Source of the DNA: Pegea sp. RAD2-039
Taxonomy: Eukaryota > Chordata > Thaliacea > Salpida > Salpidae
Reading direction: 5' to 3'
Assembly: GCA_034620365.1 (NCBI GenBank)
Contig: JAQGEQ010000071.1
Coordinates: 5,580,001-5,644,000 of the forward strand
DNA length: 64,000 nucleotides
A program made the position numbers and the translations under genes. How positions within the stretch are numbered: the first letter of the stretch is position 1; each line of letters starts with the position of its first letter. The notes below the pieces were generated by a model that ran no database searches, was not told where the DNA came from, and worked only from the letters and a program-made list of their open reading frames with translations. Below are positions 49,391 through 63,262 of this stretch, piece after piece.

Positions 49391-52300
49391 ATGGAACAAA
49401 GATCACAACAAACAGATAACAATAATGTTGATCTGAATCATCAAAACAACATTGATGCAAATGAAGAAGAAGTCTTATCCATTCAGTATTTGTTGGATAA
49501 CCCATCTCTTCTACAAACCCCACAACCTACAATGGGTACACATCACTTTACAAATTCTTTTTTAGACCTCTAACATGATTTATTTTATAGATAAATCTAA
49601 AGAGGATAAACTAGTTGAACCAAACATCAATGATCTTCCATCTGCTTACTTGGGTCCTCAAATTTGGAATGATATGTTGCTTTCTGATGACTTAAAACTT
49701 GAACCAGTTGATCTTGATGATTTATTTGATAATAATGTTGTCAGTGAAGAGGTATTTTGCTTCTTTTCAAATAGATTCTTAAAAAATCTTTAATTTTTAA
49801 AACTATTTTTTTAAATCTTGTACATATTAGTTAAATCTCTAAATCAAAATAAGCTTCAACAAAAAGAATTTTTTAATTCTATCATTCAATTTTAAGTTGA
49901 ACATTTCTCATTAATATTAAAAAGGTGTTTTATATTCTTCAAGTTTAAAATTAATTTTGTTACTGATGCCTAAGCAGTTGTTTAAATTCCTGAGTAAACA
50001 CAAAAGGTTCTTCAAACTACAAGTTTATATATGTTGTAAGTACATGAATAACCAACAGAACAAATATGATGAAATATGTAAACATTAATAATTAGGTTAA
50101 TGAGTTAGTACTTTGTACTTATCAGTTTTTTTTTCTATAGGATAGTGATTTGAGCATTTTTATGGGTTCCGATGGTTCGCCTAATAATCTCACAAACTCA
50201 TCACCTCACAGCAAATCTTCCCAGCAATTGAGTATGCTAGAATTATTTTATGTAGATTTGATAAAATAAGGTTTTTATTTGGCTGCATACATCTCTTTCA
50301 AACCACACCAAAATAGGTCTAAAGCTTCGATTAATCTTTTCTATTTTTTCTTTTCTAATTTTGTAACTTTTCACAGCAATTTTCTTTTATGCCTACTTTT
50401 TCAAATCATGCAATTAATTTTTTCTACAAACTTTTTTTTGTACTTAAATTTATTAATACTGTTAAAACGCTGTTGTTTTTTTAATGTCATATTTAAAAAC
50501 TTAATGAGAAAATTGTCTTTTTACTCTTTATTAAATTTCTTTAATTTATTAAAAAAATCTTTGTTCTTTGGATGTACAGATCTTTATGTAAAATTCAACT
50601 CAGCCAATTAAAATGTGTTTTTCAAAAGCTAATTTTTTTCAACTTAAAAAAAGATTTCTCGTAATATCTGCTTATTTTTAAGTCATGTTATTTCTTATGA
50701 CATCAAATTTGAAAACAAGACTTCAAAAACTCATCTATTTAGTGGAAAGCCAATTAAAAATCAATTTCAATTTTTGTCAATTACTTTAAGTTAAAAACTT
50801 ATTTTTTAACTAAGTTTAAAAAATAGAATGTTTAGATAACATTTTATCAAATCTCCAACTTGTGTCATTTATAATTTTCTAACAAATTTATTTTGAGCAT
50901 TTAAATCGATAAAACAAATTTCTATTTCCAATATTTCATATGTTAAGACATCACTAATTCTATAACTACACATTTAATTAACCACAGTGGTTGGAAATTA
51001 CCATCAACTTTTACTACATTTAGATGTATCACTTTTAAGCAAAATCGAATTATTTTTTCAGATGAAGAAGCAAATCCAACTAATCGATCTAACTCTCATC
51101 AACAACAAGCTCATCAATATAAACTAAGGCCTTCCCCTCCTCAGCAGCTGTACGGACAAAGCCCTGTCAGCTGTCAGGCCCATAGCCCATCAGAATATTT
51201 AGCTTCAAACACTCCTGAGTTAATCAATCGACGAGTACATCAACAAAATGAATATGGAATCCAACAAAGTTCACCAACAACTCAGCCACAAACAAAGCTT
51301 CCATCTCAGCATCGTCTCATACAAAACCAAATAAACGAAGCAAAAGTCCAACAACGTCGTCTGAGTACTTCAAATCAACAACAACGTCCAAACCAGCCCC
51401 AACATTACCCTATCTTCCGTCCCCCTTATTCTCAGCATCAACCTATTCAACAAAGATCTCCCAGTAGCTCCAACTATATGTTCGATTATAGTATGTTATC
51501 ACCAAATTCTGATTATCGGCAGAAGAGTTCTCCATCATCACCAGCTGGTAGTGGAGGATATGCATCACCCTTACAAGCTGCTCGTAAAAGATCACATGAA
51601 TCAAGTTGCTCTGACTCACCTTCAGCTAAAGTTAAAGCAATTTCTCCTTCTTATCAAAATACATCTGATCAAATTGCAAGTATAAGGATCCCATCTCCAG
51701 TAAAAGTTAACTTTGTAGTTAACGATGCAGATGTTATGATTTCTACTCCTAGAAAAGTGAGGATATTTTCTAATATCTTTTACATCATATCTGCTTGCTT
51801 CTTTGACACTTCTATGACTAAAACGTGGTTTTTAAAGCTATAAATAAACTTTTACAATTTCTGCTTTTGTTTGTTTGACAAGTGTGGGTTTTATTTTACA
51901 TTTGAACAATATGTGTAAAACTTAATAGCTTAGAAAATAATTTGGAGATATTTCAAAGGATCTTTGTTTGATATAAAGATATTTGTTTTATAAAAGTTTG
52001 GTTTATAATAAAAATAATACAATTTCTTTCTTTATAGTTTAATTGTTCTTTTTGTCGAGATTTTTGTTTCTGTAAAAACTGTTAATTCATTAATTATGAT
52101 TTTATATTCTCACTTTTTTAATTTTGAAATCTTTTTCATAAAACTTAAAGTAGGTGTAATTTTACGTAGGTACAATTTGAAATGTAATTGGCTTCTAAAT
52201 GTTGTAGCGTTAAATTATCTTTCGAAAATAACTGAAATATTTTCTACTTTGTTTCATTCATTTATCTGCAAACGTTTGCAGAAAACTGGAACTATATCAT

Positions 52301-55300
52301 TCTACTACAACAAATATTGCTTTATAAAATTATTCCAAATATTAGTTGAAATAGTTTTTGAACAAAATTTATCATTTATTTCTTCATTTATCAATATTCT
52401 ACAAAAATAATTTCCGTTTTTTAAAAGCAAATTTTATCTGAATTTAATTTAATTTGAATCTAATTTAATTTGAATCTAATTGTAATTGATATAATTTGTA
52501 GAAAAAAATACCCTTTGTTAAATCCACATGTAAGTAAATGTTGTTTTTAAATTCTACTTTAAAATGGAATAAAACTTCTGATGAGTATTAAACTACAAAA
52601 CCGATTTAGAAAAATTCTTTTAACTTATCTAACTTCTATTTTTAATTGTTTATTATTTTCTAATCAAACTTTATCTTCAAAAACTTAATTTTCATGCCCT
52701 GCGGCTATAGATTATTTATCTTTCTTCACCTTTCACTTATCTTCTATTTCCAGCTTTTTTTCTAATTAAAATTTTATGTCGACATCTTTTGAACATCAGC
52801 TGGCTTAATAATTTAAAAGCTGCCTAATTATAACATGTCATCTGTCTTTTGATAAAATTGCAAGCGACTATCAGGTTGTAACATCTCTAATTCAGAATTG
52901 TTATTTCTAGCCTAGCAAGATTGATTGTGTCTTCTCTATAAACTTTAATGCAGTATTCTTAGCTCCCTTGACAATTTGTACAAATACGTCACATCTATTT
53001 TGACATAATTTTATTTTAATTCTTCTAGAACAATTTCCTATTTCGGTACAAGTCTTTTACAGCTTTTAATTCTACAAATTTTTTATGAAAATCGTTTACT
53101 TTGAAACTCTATTTAGTTCTGATCTAGGTAAAGTAAACTTTCCTATCAATACAGAGACGGAATTACCCTTCGGCCAGCAGCTTTTTTACATCTGATGTAA
53201 ATTTGCAGGAGGAGGGAGATGAAGATGAGTATTTCGACCCCAGCACAAGAGCTTTTTCACAGGAAGAGCTAAAACCTCAACCGATTATACGCAAGTCTAG
53301 AAAAACGTTTGTGCCACCTGATAATAAGGTTTGTATCAGCTTTTACAACTGATTCAGTCAAATTTTGTGGAAGTTTTTAAAGATTTTGATAGAAAATTAC
53401 TTTTCCTTTCATACTAACAAAATAGTTTTAACGTTTCTACAATAAAGTCATTTTTTTGATTTTTTTTATACTAGTATCATTCAGTGTGTTTTGTTTTTAT
53501 TTCAAAATTCAATTTCAAAGCCCTGAGCTATGAGAAAATTCAAGAAAACTAGCTGATGCCATTTTCAAATAAAACCAGTTTTTTCCCACCAACCAAATTT
53601 TTCTCTTTTTTTTTTCTTTAAAAAAATATTTTTTCTTAAAAATTACTTCAGGTTGGTTTGAAAAAAGAAGAATTTTCCTTAAGATAAAACATCTTGTTTT
53701 TAAATTGTTATTTTTTGAATGGTGATGAATCTACTTTTTTTCACTTCAAAAATAAAATGTTTCAAATTCTGTTCGTGTTAGACATTAGCAAGTATAAATT
53801 CCGAAACTAAATGATATTAAGCAAACAGCTTTTATGTTAATTATTAATTCACCATCTTTTATTTGAAACAAGCTTTGATTGGCTGACACATAAGTAGCTA
53901 CAATGTTTTATTTGTCAAATTTCTAGAAAACTTTGTAAAATTTACTACAACTAAAAACAAATGTTGATTTAAAAGTTTAATTAAATCAAACTAACTACCT
54001 AACTTTCCGTTTTTACCTAAAACTTCTTTTTAAAGGATGTAAAATACTGGAATAGGCGAAAAAAGAATAATGTTGCAGCAAAGCGTTCTCGTGAAGCCCG
54101 TCGGATCAAAGAGAACCAGATAGCCTTGCGTGCAAGTTATTTGGAACAGGAAAACCTTTCACTGAAAGCCGAAATAACTGATTTAAGGTTTGAAACGAAC
54201 TGTTTTGGATTAGATAGATATTATTTCAAAAACAAAATAATGTTTTTAATCTTAATCTGTTTTTGTTGTATCTATTTAACATCTGTCAATAAAAAGTATT
54301 GTAAAAAATAGCTTCTGAAATTCAGTAAGAAGGAATTCCTATTTCAATTAATTCATTATTTACAAGAAATTTTCTGTTGAATAACACATTCATTGTTCAA
54401 TTTCTTTCTATTCATTCTTAATGTTATTTCCTGAAAATTTTCAATTAAATTTTGATCGTGTTCACTTGTCGAAGACTTCCTAGAAACAATCATTCATTTT
54501 TATATGAACTTTGCCCTTAATTTTCAAGGGAATTTTTTGACCCCACATTCCAAGCTAAGTTTTAACTAGCCAAGTTTGCTTCTAGTGATGATCAAGTTAC
54601 TGATAAGTTTTGGTTTTCATCTCATCTGTTTGTATCGATTTTACAAACTTCTTATCCAACTTCTATCTTTTCAACTTTTTCTTCTGTAGGATAATTTTTT
54701 TAAAATTCATCAAAGTTATTTACTTTTTGGCTTACAAAACTCTAGGTACATACTAATTAATGATAAACTTATTTTTCAACTAATTTCAAATCTATTTTTT
54801 GCAAATAATTGAAGCCTACAACACGAAAAGGGGTTTTTAGTCTCCTTTTCTCTTTTCAATTATTACTGACAATCACAAATACTTCATTTTTTGTCAAATT
54901 CATTTTCTACAAATCACTTCAAGTTTATTGAACTCGAATTTCCGTTCAGCTTTTATTCAAACCCGGATTTTTTATTTATTTCAGTCTAATATTTAAGATT
55001 TTACATCAATGTGGTCTGTTAGATGATAAATAATTTAGCTTTTCATCAACCTAACCGTTTATTGCCGTCTTATTTTTCTCATATATCTTACAATACTCAT
55101 CTCTTATTCATTAAATCAATTTAGTCTTGCTGCACGTCCAAATGTTTTATTTTTGTCAAATTAATTATACCAAAAGTTCAAAGCAACTCTAAGAGTCCAT
55201 CACAAGTTTTCACTACTTTTATATTGACAGCGATGTTTACAAAAACCAAATTAATGTCAAGCTTCAGTTTGTTGGTATATTTGTGAAACCATGTCATTTA

Positions 55301-55509
55301 CAACATGATCAATTTCTAAATAACAATTTTTCAACAGGAGGGAGCTTGGTCGTGCTGTAGACTTGCTCAGAACATATGAGAGCGCTTTTCCAAATTTCAG
55401 TACCACAAACTTCGTGGTATCTCAAGGAAGCTCGCCAAACAAGTCCATGGCCCTATATGGAAGCGAAAATGGGGGTAGCCCACCCCAGCAGCAGCAAGTT
55501 CATGACTAA
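49391..55509 (+). CDS. PAR-domain bZIP transcription factor (HLF/TEF/DBP, Pdp1 type)
   Basis: PAR-bZIP factors bind TTAYGTAA sites as dimers and act in clock output, metabolism and cell growth. Exon 1 starts at 49391 ([19 protein letters not shown]). Exons 2 and 3 (about 49591-50219) are acidic, with [20 protein letters not shown]. The exon at about 51061-51760 is Gln- and Pro-rich, typical of an activation region. Exon 53156-53328 is the PAR domain: [20 protein letters not shown] then [15 protein letters not shown]. Exon 54036-54187 is the basic region, [20 protein letters not shown] followed by [20 protein letters not shown] and the start of the leucine zipper. The last exon 55338-55509 completes the zipper ([17 protein letters not shown]). 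Basic-region contacts N, A, A, R are all present. Introns reach about 1.4 kb and are much longer than in CLUH or TAF1. HLF, TEF and DBP split within vertebrates, so I give no symbol. Confidence 0.95.
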
Positions 55510-58500
55510 TAAGCATGGGTCGTCTGCACAAATTGTAAACAACCTTATATCCAACACTTTGTAATTAGCTAATGTAATTTGTAGTAATATACTTCCTTGA
55601 TTCAATAGCAACTAACTATTTAGTTGAGAAAATCATGTTTGTTCCTGCTTTATGTAAATACTTCCTTATTGGCTTTCTTTGTTTTAATCTTTTATTAAAT
55701 TCTCAGCAACTTTAGAGTTATCTGATAACTTTTTTCATGATTCTACTAAAAAATCCCAACAAAAAGTTACTTTTGAAAAACAGTTTCAACTACATGAAAA
55801 AGTTGATTGCTACGTTTTACCAGAGACATTTACAGTGACTGTGTACCACCTATAGTGTTTCTAGTTTCATGTACATGACTTGTTTATAGTAATGATGTCG
55901 ATGTCTTTCGGAATTTAATTCTTTTTGCTGAAATACGTTTTGTGTAGCAAACTCAAGTCCCAAATTGAATTTAAAGCTCTCAAGTTTGTTACTGAAGTAA
56001 TTAAGATCAGAGTTTGATTTGTGAGTCATTTATTGATGAAGAGGTATTTAATTTAGTAATAAGTTGAAAATAATTGTGAAAAAAAGTTTAATTTGAGTTG
56101 ATTTCTGTAAATTTGTTCTTTTTTTGTATAAATTCAATCTTTTTTTTTATCTTTTGTGTAACTTTGTAGCAACTACAACACAAATAGACTGCCCATAGAT
56201 ATTTCTTTCAATATCAACAATCTTTATCATTGTTCATCATCTTTAACGAATCAATTATCAATAATTTGTAAATATATTTCCTCAAAATCACACAAAGTTC
56301 TCAGATCTTATCATAACATTGATTTTATTCAAACCAATTTTTTTTCTAAGATCAAATAAATCTCATTTCACTGAAATCAATTTCCTATAAGACGTTTTAT
56401 AGCAGGTTTCAGCTTGTAGATAAAACTTCTGTTGTTTTATTGTATACTTTGAGGGATATCTAAAAAATTGACAAAAAAAATTACTCGCTTGCTGTTTGCT
56501 TCATACGTATAACCCTGTATAAAGGTGGAACTGATTACCTAGAAATGATTTCTGCCCGTTTTGCGCTTAAATTGTTCTTATGTTGTTTGTAATCGATTAC
56601 TTGGCCGTGACTTAACCTCTAGTCATTGAGATATGTTCCAATTTGCTCCTTATCGCTCTCTAACTTGATTTGATGAAAGTTCCTTATCCACAAGTCCAAC
56701 TTCTTTAAGTTGTCCCGGTACTTTTAATGGTCTTTTATTTGATATGTACAAATTTTCTTGTAAAGATTTTTGTGGGTTCAATTTAGATGTTATATTTGAA
56801 CAAAGTTTCATCTGTTGTGAAAATTCATTATTTTTAAACTTGTATATTTATATAAAAATCGAAGTAGCCACTATCATCTTGCATTTAATTCTGATCTGTT
56901 ATTTCTAACCAATTTGAAAATGTTATTAAGATAGCTAAGAATTCTCAGTTATTTTCATTTTGTATAAATTGTTTATTTCAACTTAAAATTTTCAATAATT
57001 TAGATGTCACTCATGGTTAACTGATAAATAAATTCTTCAAATGTGTTTTGGTTTTCTACATCAGGTAGATAGCTTGCTTAGAAGATATATTTAAGGAATA
57101 ATTCAATTACTGCTTCTCTACAGAAATCATAAACATAAATAGTATATAGTATAGTTTATAGTATAAATAGTAATATAATATAGATATTAACACCTAATAA
57201 TCACAGAAAGTATTTTATTATTTCCATTTACTTGATAAATATTTCAATTATTGTGAATTAACTTTGGTAAGTCAAATACATTAATAAAAGTAGATTTTTT
57301 TAAACTACACACCTTAATGAAAATATCAACATTAATAAGAACTCAGAGACTTTTTCATAAACTCCCACATAATAAACTCACTCTTATTAATATCGAAATT
57401 GAATTATCTTTCTTCTTAAATATCATTTTTAAACGTAGGCAGCTTTTTATCTCATTATTATCCAAAAAAATCTTTTATTTTCATTAAACTGTTTATATTT
57501 TGATATAAAATAACAAATCGATACTAAAAATAAGAATTTATAGTAACAGAGTGTTGCTCATGTTATAAGTTTGATATAAAGGTATTTATCAAGCCATTTT
57601 TCTTCTTTCTATTATTGGTTATACATAAAATCGATTAAAAGAATACTTTGAAGTAGCAGGAAATAAATAAATGCACCAAAATAAAACGACAGAAGAAAGA
57701 TGAGACCAAGATATTTTGTTCTTGGACAAGCTAAAAAAACTGTAATAGCAGAAAATAGAAAAATTAAAATAGAAATAAGTGATTATATACAAGAAGTAAT
57801 TAAAGTGTTTTTCTGCACAATTGACATATACCTAAAGCTTAATCGTTTCTTATTCACAAAGAAAAAAGAAATTAATTTTTAGTTTTGACCAATAAATAAG
57901 ACCTTTAGAAATTTTGAGGATAAAATAATGCAATTTGTGATCAGAAAGAGTTGAGTTTGGGCCAATTACACTTATAGTTAAAAGTGGAAGTTCCAAAAAT
58001 TCACACACTAAAGAAATTTGTTTAAAAAATTTTGGGATTTATTTCGAAATATTTTGTTTTTTTTATCCTGCATGCTGATTATTTAAATATAAATTACATA
58101 ACGATTAAAGTGTTCACATTTTTGATGTTTAGGTTTAAGAAGTATCTAGGAAAAACTCACAAACTTGTTTTTTATGTTACCCCATTTTACCTATAAACGT
58201 AATATTATGAACTTAGAAAAATTCAAATGTAAATCAAAATAAATAAAATTGTGAACATGTTTCTTTGGACATATAATTTCAATTTAAAAATATTTATTTT
58301 TCTTGGTATTATCAATCAAGATATTTTGCTTTTTTAATCAATTGATCTAAGTTAGATTTTATCTTTGTATATCTCAACACATATATCTCTTAGAATTTTG
58401 TTTTGTTTATTTCATATCAATTGGTAATAAATATTTATAAGTATGATTGACGTTTTATGATATATATATATAATTTATTTTATAAGTATAATTATTATGT

Positions 58501-61500
58501 ATTCATAAAAATGAATCATAAAAATAAGAATCAAATTTGAAATTTTTAAATATCTTATTTCTAAAGGATATCACAAAAGTTTTTTTTACCCTTTCCAAAG
58601 CCTACTTTATTATGTTCTTTTATTGTTTGAAGATAGGGTGGAATATTTTAAGACATGATTAATATAAAGGTTTATAATTTAGAAATACAAAGTTTTTTAA
58701 CGATAATAAAAGTTTACTAAAAGCTGTTTAGTAAATAATTTCATTAATCTAACTGGTATTGAAAACAAGAAAACTTTAATTCAAATTCTTACAAACAATT
58801 TATGTAACATTTCGAATAAATTAATTATTATTATTAGATAATTTTGTTTAAAATCTTGATTTTCATCTCTTTCTATTATTGTACAAGAAAAATCTGAAAT
58901 AACTAAAACATTAAATCATTTGGTTTAACATTTTTCTCACAAATAATTAATTATTAAATATCATAGTTAATTATAATTTTTTTATAATCAGATAAGCTTG
59001 ACAAACTTTGTTAAAAAAGAGCTTTATTTAGAAATGTTTTTAAGATATCTTATATACTTCAAGCAATTTCTCTTAAACAAGCTGTTTGCAAATTAGATTT
59101 TTTATTATATAATTGTCAAGAATACATTATATAAGTTAAAATGAACTGACAATAAAGCTTTACAACAATTTAGTATTTTCAGGATATTAAATTAATTGTG
59201 AGCAAAATTATTTAAGTTATATAAAAGGAAATTGTTTTTTATCAAAATTGAGTTTGTCAGTTTATTTAAAATTATCAGTTTACATTATCAGATAAATTTT
59301 GATAGTCTCTTGTACTGGAAAATTAGGAGCTAGATTTAACCCATGTTTTGAACCAGCAACATGATTTACATCGAGGTTATCCAAATTTTTTTAGTTTTTA
59401 TGTTTCAAAACACAAACTTGTTTAAAACAAACACATTTTTAAGAATTTGTAAGCCAGGAAATAATTTTTTTTTGTTAAATGTTTTTTTCAAAAGCACAAC
59501 GTTGACATTTATGAATAAATTAGAAAAATATGTTTCATTGCATTGTAAATGTTTTTAGGTATTTTAGAAAAGCATTTGTTTAAAATTGATGTCATCTCTT
59601 TTATACAATTGACTAACTCAAAACTTTCTCTGGATTTCATTTAATCTCTAATTCAATTATATAATATGGTGAAAATATATGACTCAATAATAAAAGTCTG
59701 TTATATAAACGTTTTAAAAGCTATTTTCATTTTAAAAAAGTTATAGTCTTTTAGAAAATACAGTTTTAATTCATGTTTCTTATCTTGTTAATAATTATAA
59801 AGCTGTAAAATTTATAAGAAACATGTTTTTAAATCAAATGATATAAAATTAATTTGAACAATTTTTTCAAAACTTACACTTACTAATTAAATACAATACA
59901 TATATCAAACTGAAAATATCTATATCAAGTTTTTAAAATAAGCAGTGTTAACCTGATTAACTAAATTGTTATTAATTCCATCATTTTTATAAAATATTTT
60001 GATTCAATTGAAATAATTTTTAATAATAATTTTTTGCAAATATTTATTCTAGTGAAACAGTTAAAACAAATTCTCAAAAAATGTTATGATGAAAATAGTG
60101 TTTCACGCTAAAAGTAAACTATTTTTAATACCTGAAATATATAATCACAAACTTTATAAAACCAACTTTTGGGTGCTACAATTTCATGTTGTATAAATCC
60201 TCGAATAATCAGACACCTGATATATAAGCTGAGAACCCACAGGTTTAAATTCAATTTTGTGTGGTAAAGAAATAAATTAAAAGAATAATCTTTAACCACG
60301 TGTTACTCTCAATATATTTTATATTGATATTTGAATAGATTAAAAGCCAAATAGTAACTCTTATAATTTATAGCATCGAAATAATCCAACAATATAAAAG
60401 CTTATTTTGAAATTATATAATAGATAGGTAAAAAAGATTTCAAAGTCTTCTAGTAAGTGTGTCTTAAGAGCCAGCTTGGTTACTTACAGGGTATTTTTCA
60501 GTATAGTTTAAAACATTATTAACTTTTTAAAATGTTTTTTTTAATAATCTAGAATTCTTACATCTAATTTTTATGTTAAATCTAATTTGATCTTCCAAAC
60601 AGATGTCTTTATCATTTTAACTTTTACGAGGAATTAAACATTAAAACTTCCACTGTTTTAAATTTGTAATAGCAAAAGAAATAAGTTCTCCCAGGAAAAC
60701 ATATTTCGACCAAGATAATTTCTCCTTTTTATCACACTGTTACAAAACTTTTTACTATTTTGTTCAAAGTTTTACCGAAATAATAATGTCAGCGAAATGT
60801 ATTAAGTATTTTACTGTAACGAAGTTTAGCTCAAAATGATAACTGTTTAGTTTTGATTAAATAATATACTTATTTAAAAACAAATTTCCTCAAAATAAGT
60901 TTTTTTTATACCAACCTGTTGAATTTTAGATTTTAATATATTACTGATCTTAAGGTAGTTAGAATGGTCCATTAACTTAGCAACTTTTACTTTTTCATAC
61001 AAAGACAAAATTGTTAACATTTCAAACAACAAATGATCTAATTAAAAATACGAACAAAATAATACTGATTAATTAATTATAATATTACTAATTATGGGCC
61101 TGTTTTAGCTGAGAACTGTCATGTGTGTTTTGGAAGTATTGTCAAAAACAAAGCAAACGAGAGATACAAATTTCTGACGTCACGAAAGGTATAAATGTCC
61201 TTATGCACACTAGTGGGTCAACTACCTAGTTTAAGGGTCTCTTGCGTACAAGCTTTTATTGTTTCATACGCTAAATGGTTGAGGCTGGGGTGAGCACTTA
61301 GCTAGTGTATATGGAGATCCAGTTGTTGCCCATGTAGCAGGATTCCATCCTCTACGCCATCAAGGTATGCAACAAAAGAACTGATACTACTGTGCCTGGA
61401 TGGGATCGCAGGACCTGCCAGAACGGCAATAAGTACAATGACGAACTGCCTACAAGACTCAAAATCCGACTTAGAACTCAATTTAAGTTTTTGGAAAAAA

Positions 61501-63262
61501 AAATTTAAAGTTATACTAATTAGTTGTTATGTAGGACTCACATATATATAAAAGCTAATAATCAATGATATTGACTAAGCTTAAAACTGTATGAAAAAAA
61601 AGAATTGATTTTTAGATAGTTTTTTTTATTCTTATAGCAAAACTTTGTAAGTTAAATTTCTGATACCATTGTTAAGAATATAAGAAATATATAGAAAATG
61701 AATTATTGATTATGATGTTATTTAATAGACAAACAATTTAATCGTAAATTAGAAAAAGAATATTTACATTTTTTTATGAAAATGAATAATCTTTTACAAT
61801 CATACATGCTATAACAAGAAGGATGTTTTCCAAGACTGCGCGCGGCCATAGGACCCTTCACTATCAAAAAACAAGAAATTGCTTGCTTCGGTGAAAAACA
61901 AACTGATTTAAAGAAAACTCAACTACCAAGTGAAATTAAAAAAATCTCTAACAAAGCTTATGCTAGCTTAAAAGTTATAAATATTCCGGTGCCAAGTTCA
62001 CTAGTCTGACTTATAATTAATTTTCAATTAATCTCTTACTAAGTGATCAAAGTGATGTGTAAGTTTGATTGAGTTTAATATAGATAGAGTTTAATTACTT
62101 TCAGAGGCTTAAACAATCGCTTGTTAGAAAGAGTGTTTCTTATGTTTGCTTTTGTTTAGCATCTATTTTATGTTTCTATTATTGTATTCTAACAACATTT
62201 GAAATTCAAAAGTTCTTCTAATCTCTTATTTTTATATTTATATCTTTACTTTTTTCTTATTCCTCTCCTTATTTCATCTTTGTTCTTATTTTTCTATCTT
62301 TTATTTAGCATTTGTGCTCATGACATAGTTTAAAATGACCATTTTGTTTCAATCTAAACTAGTGACTTTCTCTAAAATAATGTTATTGTATACTTTTGTT
62401 GAATTTTTATCCTTATTTAGCTTGTTTAAAATAATTACTACTAGTTTATTTATTTGTTTCATTTATTATACATTTTCCTTCCAATTTTTAGCTGCTTATA
62501 TCTTTAAACGTTTAATAAATTTACTTTAAATATTTAGCATTTAGTTAAATAAATAATTATTAAATAGGTTAAAATAGTTACAAATTTTGTATGCAGATTT
62601 TTGTTTTCATTAATTTGTTTTCAAACTTAAAAAACTGTTATTATCAATAATTTAATTTTCTAAATAATTCATGAATAATGATTTTTATTCTTATTTAGTT
62701 AATTTAGGATATATTTATTAGATTAAAAATTATCTTTTATAAATATATTTGTTTTAACAGTCATCATGTAATCTATAAACATTTCTTATTCACTAACTAG
62801 TTTTGAGACATATAAGTTTATTATTATACAATTTTTCTACTAAAGTTATTCTAATGTTCAAAAAACATTTTTTTAAAAAGTATTTATAATTGATTTATTA
62901 TTTTAGATATACTTTCATTACTTCTTTAAACTGATTGGTTACAACAAAGTAAATTAAATTGATAAAAGTTGTTATATAATTTGAAAATTTAGATTTTCTA
63001 GCCTAGGAATAAACTTGAAGTTATATATTTTTATAATTAATCTATTTCTGCTTTGATTTCAATTTTTAAATATTAACAAGTACTTTCTCTATTAAGAACG
63101 TTTCTTAACAAGATATTTTTTCATTTTTAACAAATTTTTATTCCATTTCTGTTATCATTTTTTATGTAACCAACTAAAGTTTTATTTTTGAACATTTTTC
63201 TTTATTTTCAAATCCAATTTTCTTTCATTTAAATTTTAAAATGTTTTTAATTTAGTAGCAAA
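55510..63262. other. 7.7 kb intergenic region
   Basis: It starts with the likely long 3' UTR of the PAR-bZIP gene. Nearly all of it is AT-rich, with short open frames (57700-57882, 59361-59558, 62335-62529) rich in Phe, Ile, Lys and Leu that look like chance. The only distinct part is a GC-richer island at about 61090-61460. No tRNA, mobile element or conserved exon was recognised. Confidence 0.6.
61175..61196 (+). promoter_or_regulatory. CRE plus TATA box, possible promoter of an unknown transcript
   Basis: A perfect palindromic CRE (TGACGTCA, 61175-61182) is followed 8 bp later by TATAAAT (61190-61196). This is a classic core promoter arrangement, with a start expected near 61220-61230. 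Downstream to about 61460 the sequence is much richer in G and C than its surroundings. It carries donor-like GGGTGAGC (about 61289) and AAGGTATGC (about 61362), but no long coding frame with an ATG. Confidence 0.4.

Noticed and set aside
50279-50611. 110-codon open frame in a PAR-bZIP intron
   Set aside because: Composition is almost entirely Phe, Leu, Asn, Lys and Ser from T-rich intron DNA; it is between well-defined coding exons.
52096-52410. 104-codon open frame in the large PAR-bZIP intron
   Set aside because: Same T-rich composition, no domain and no splice link to the conserved exons.
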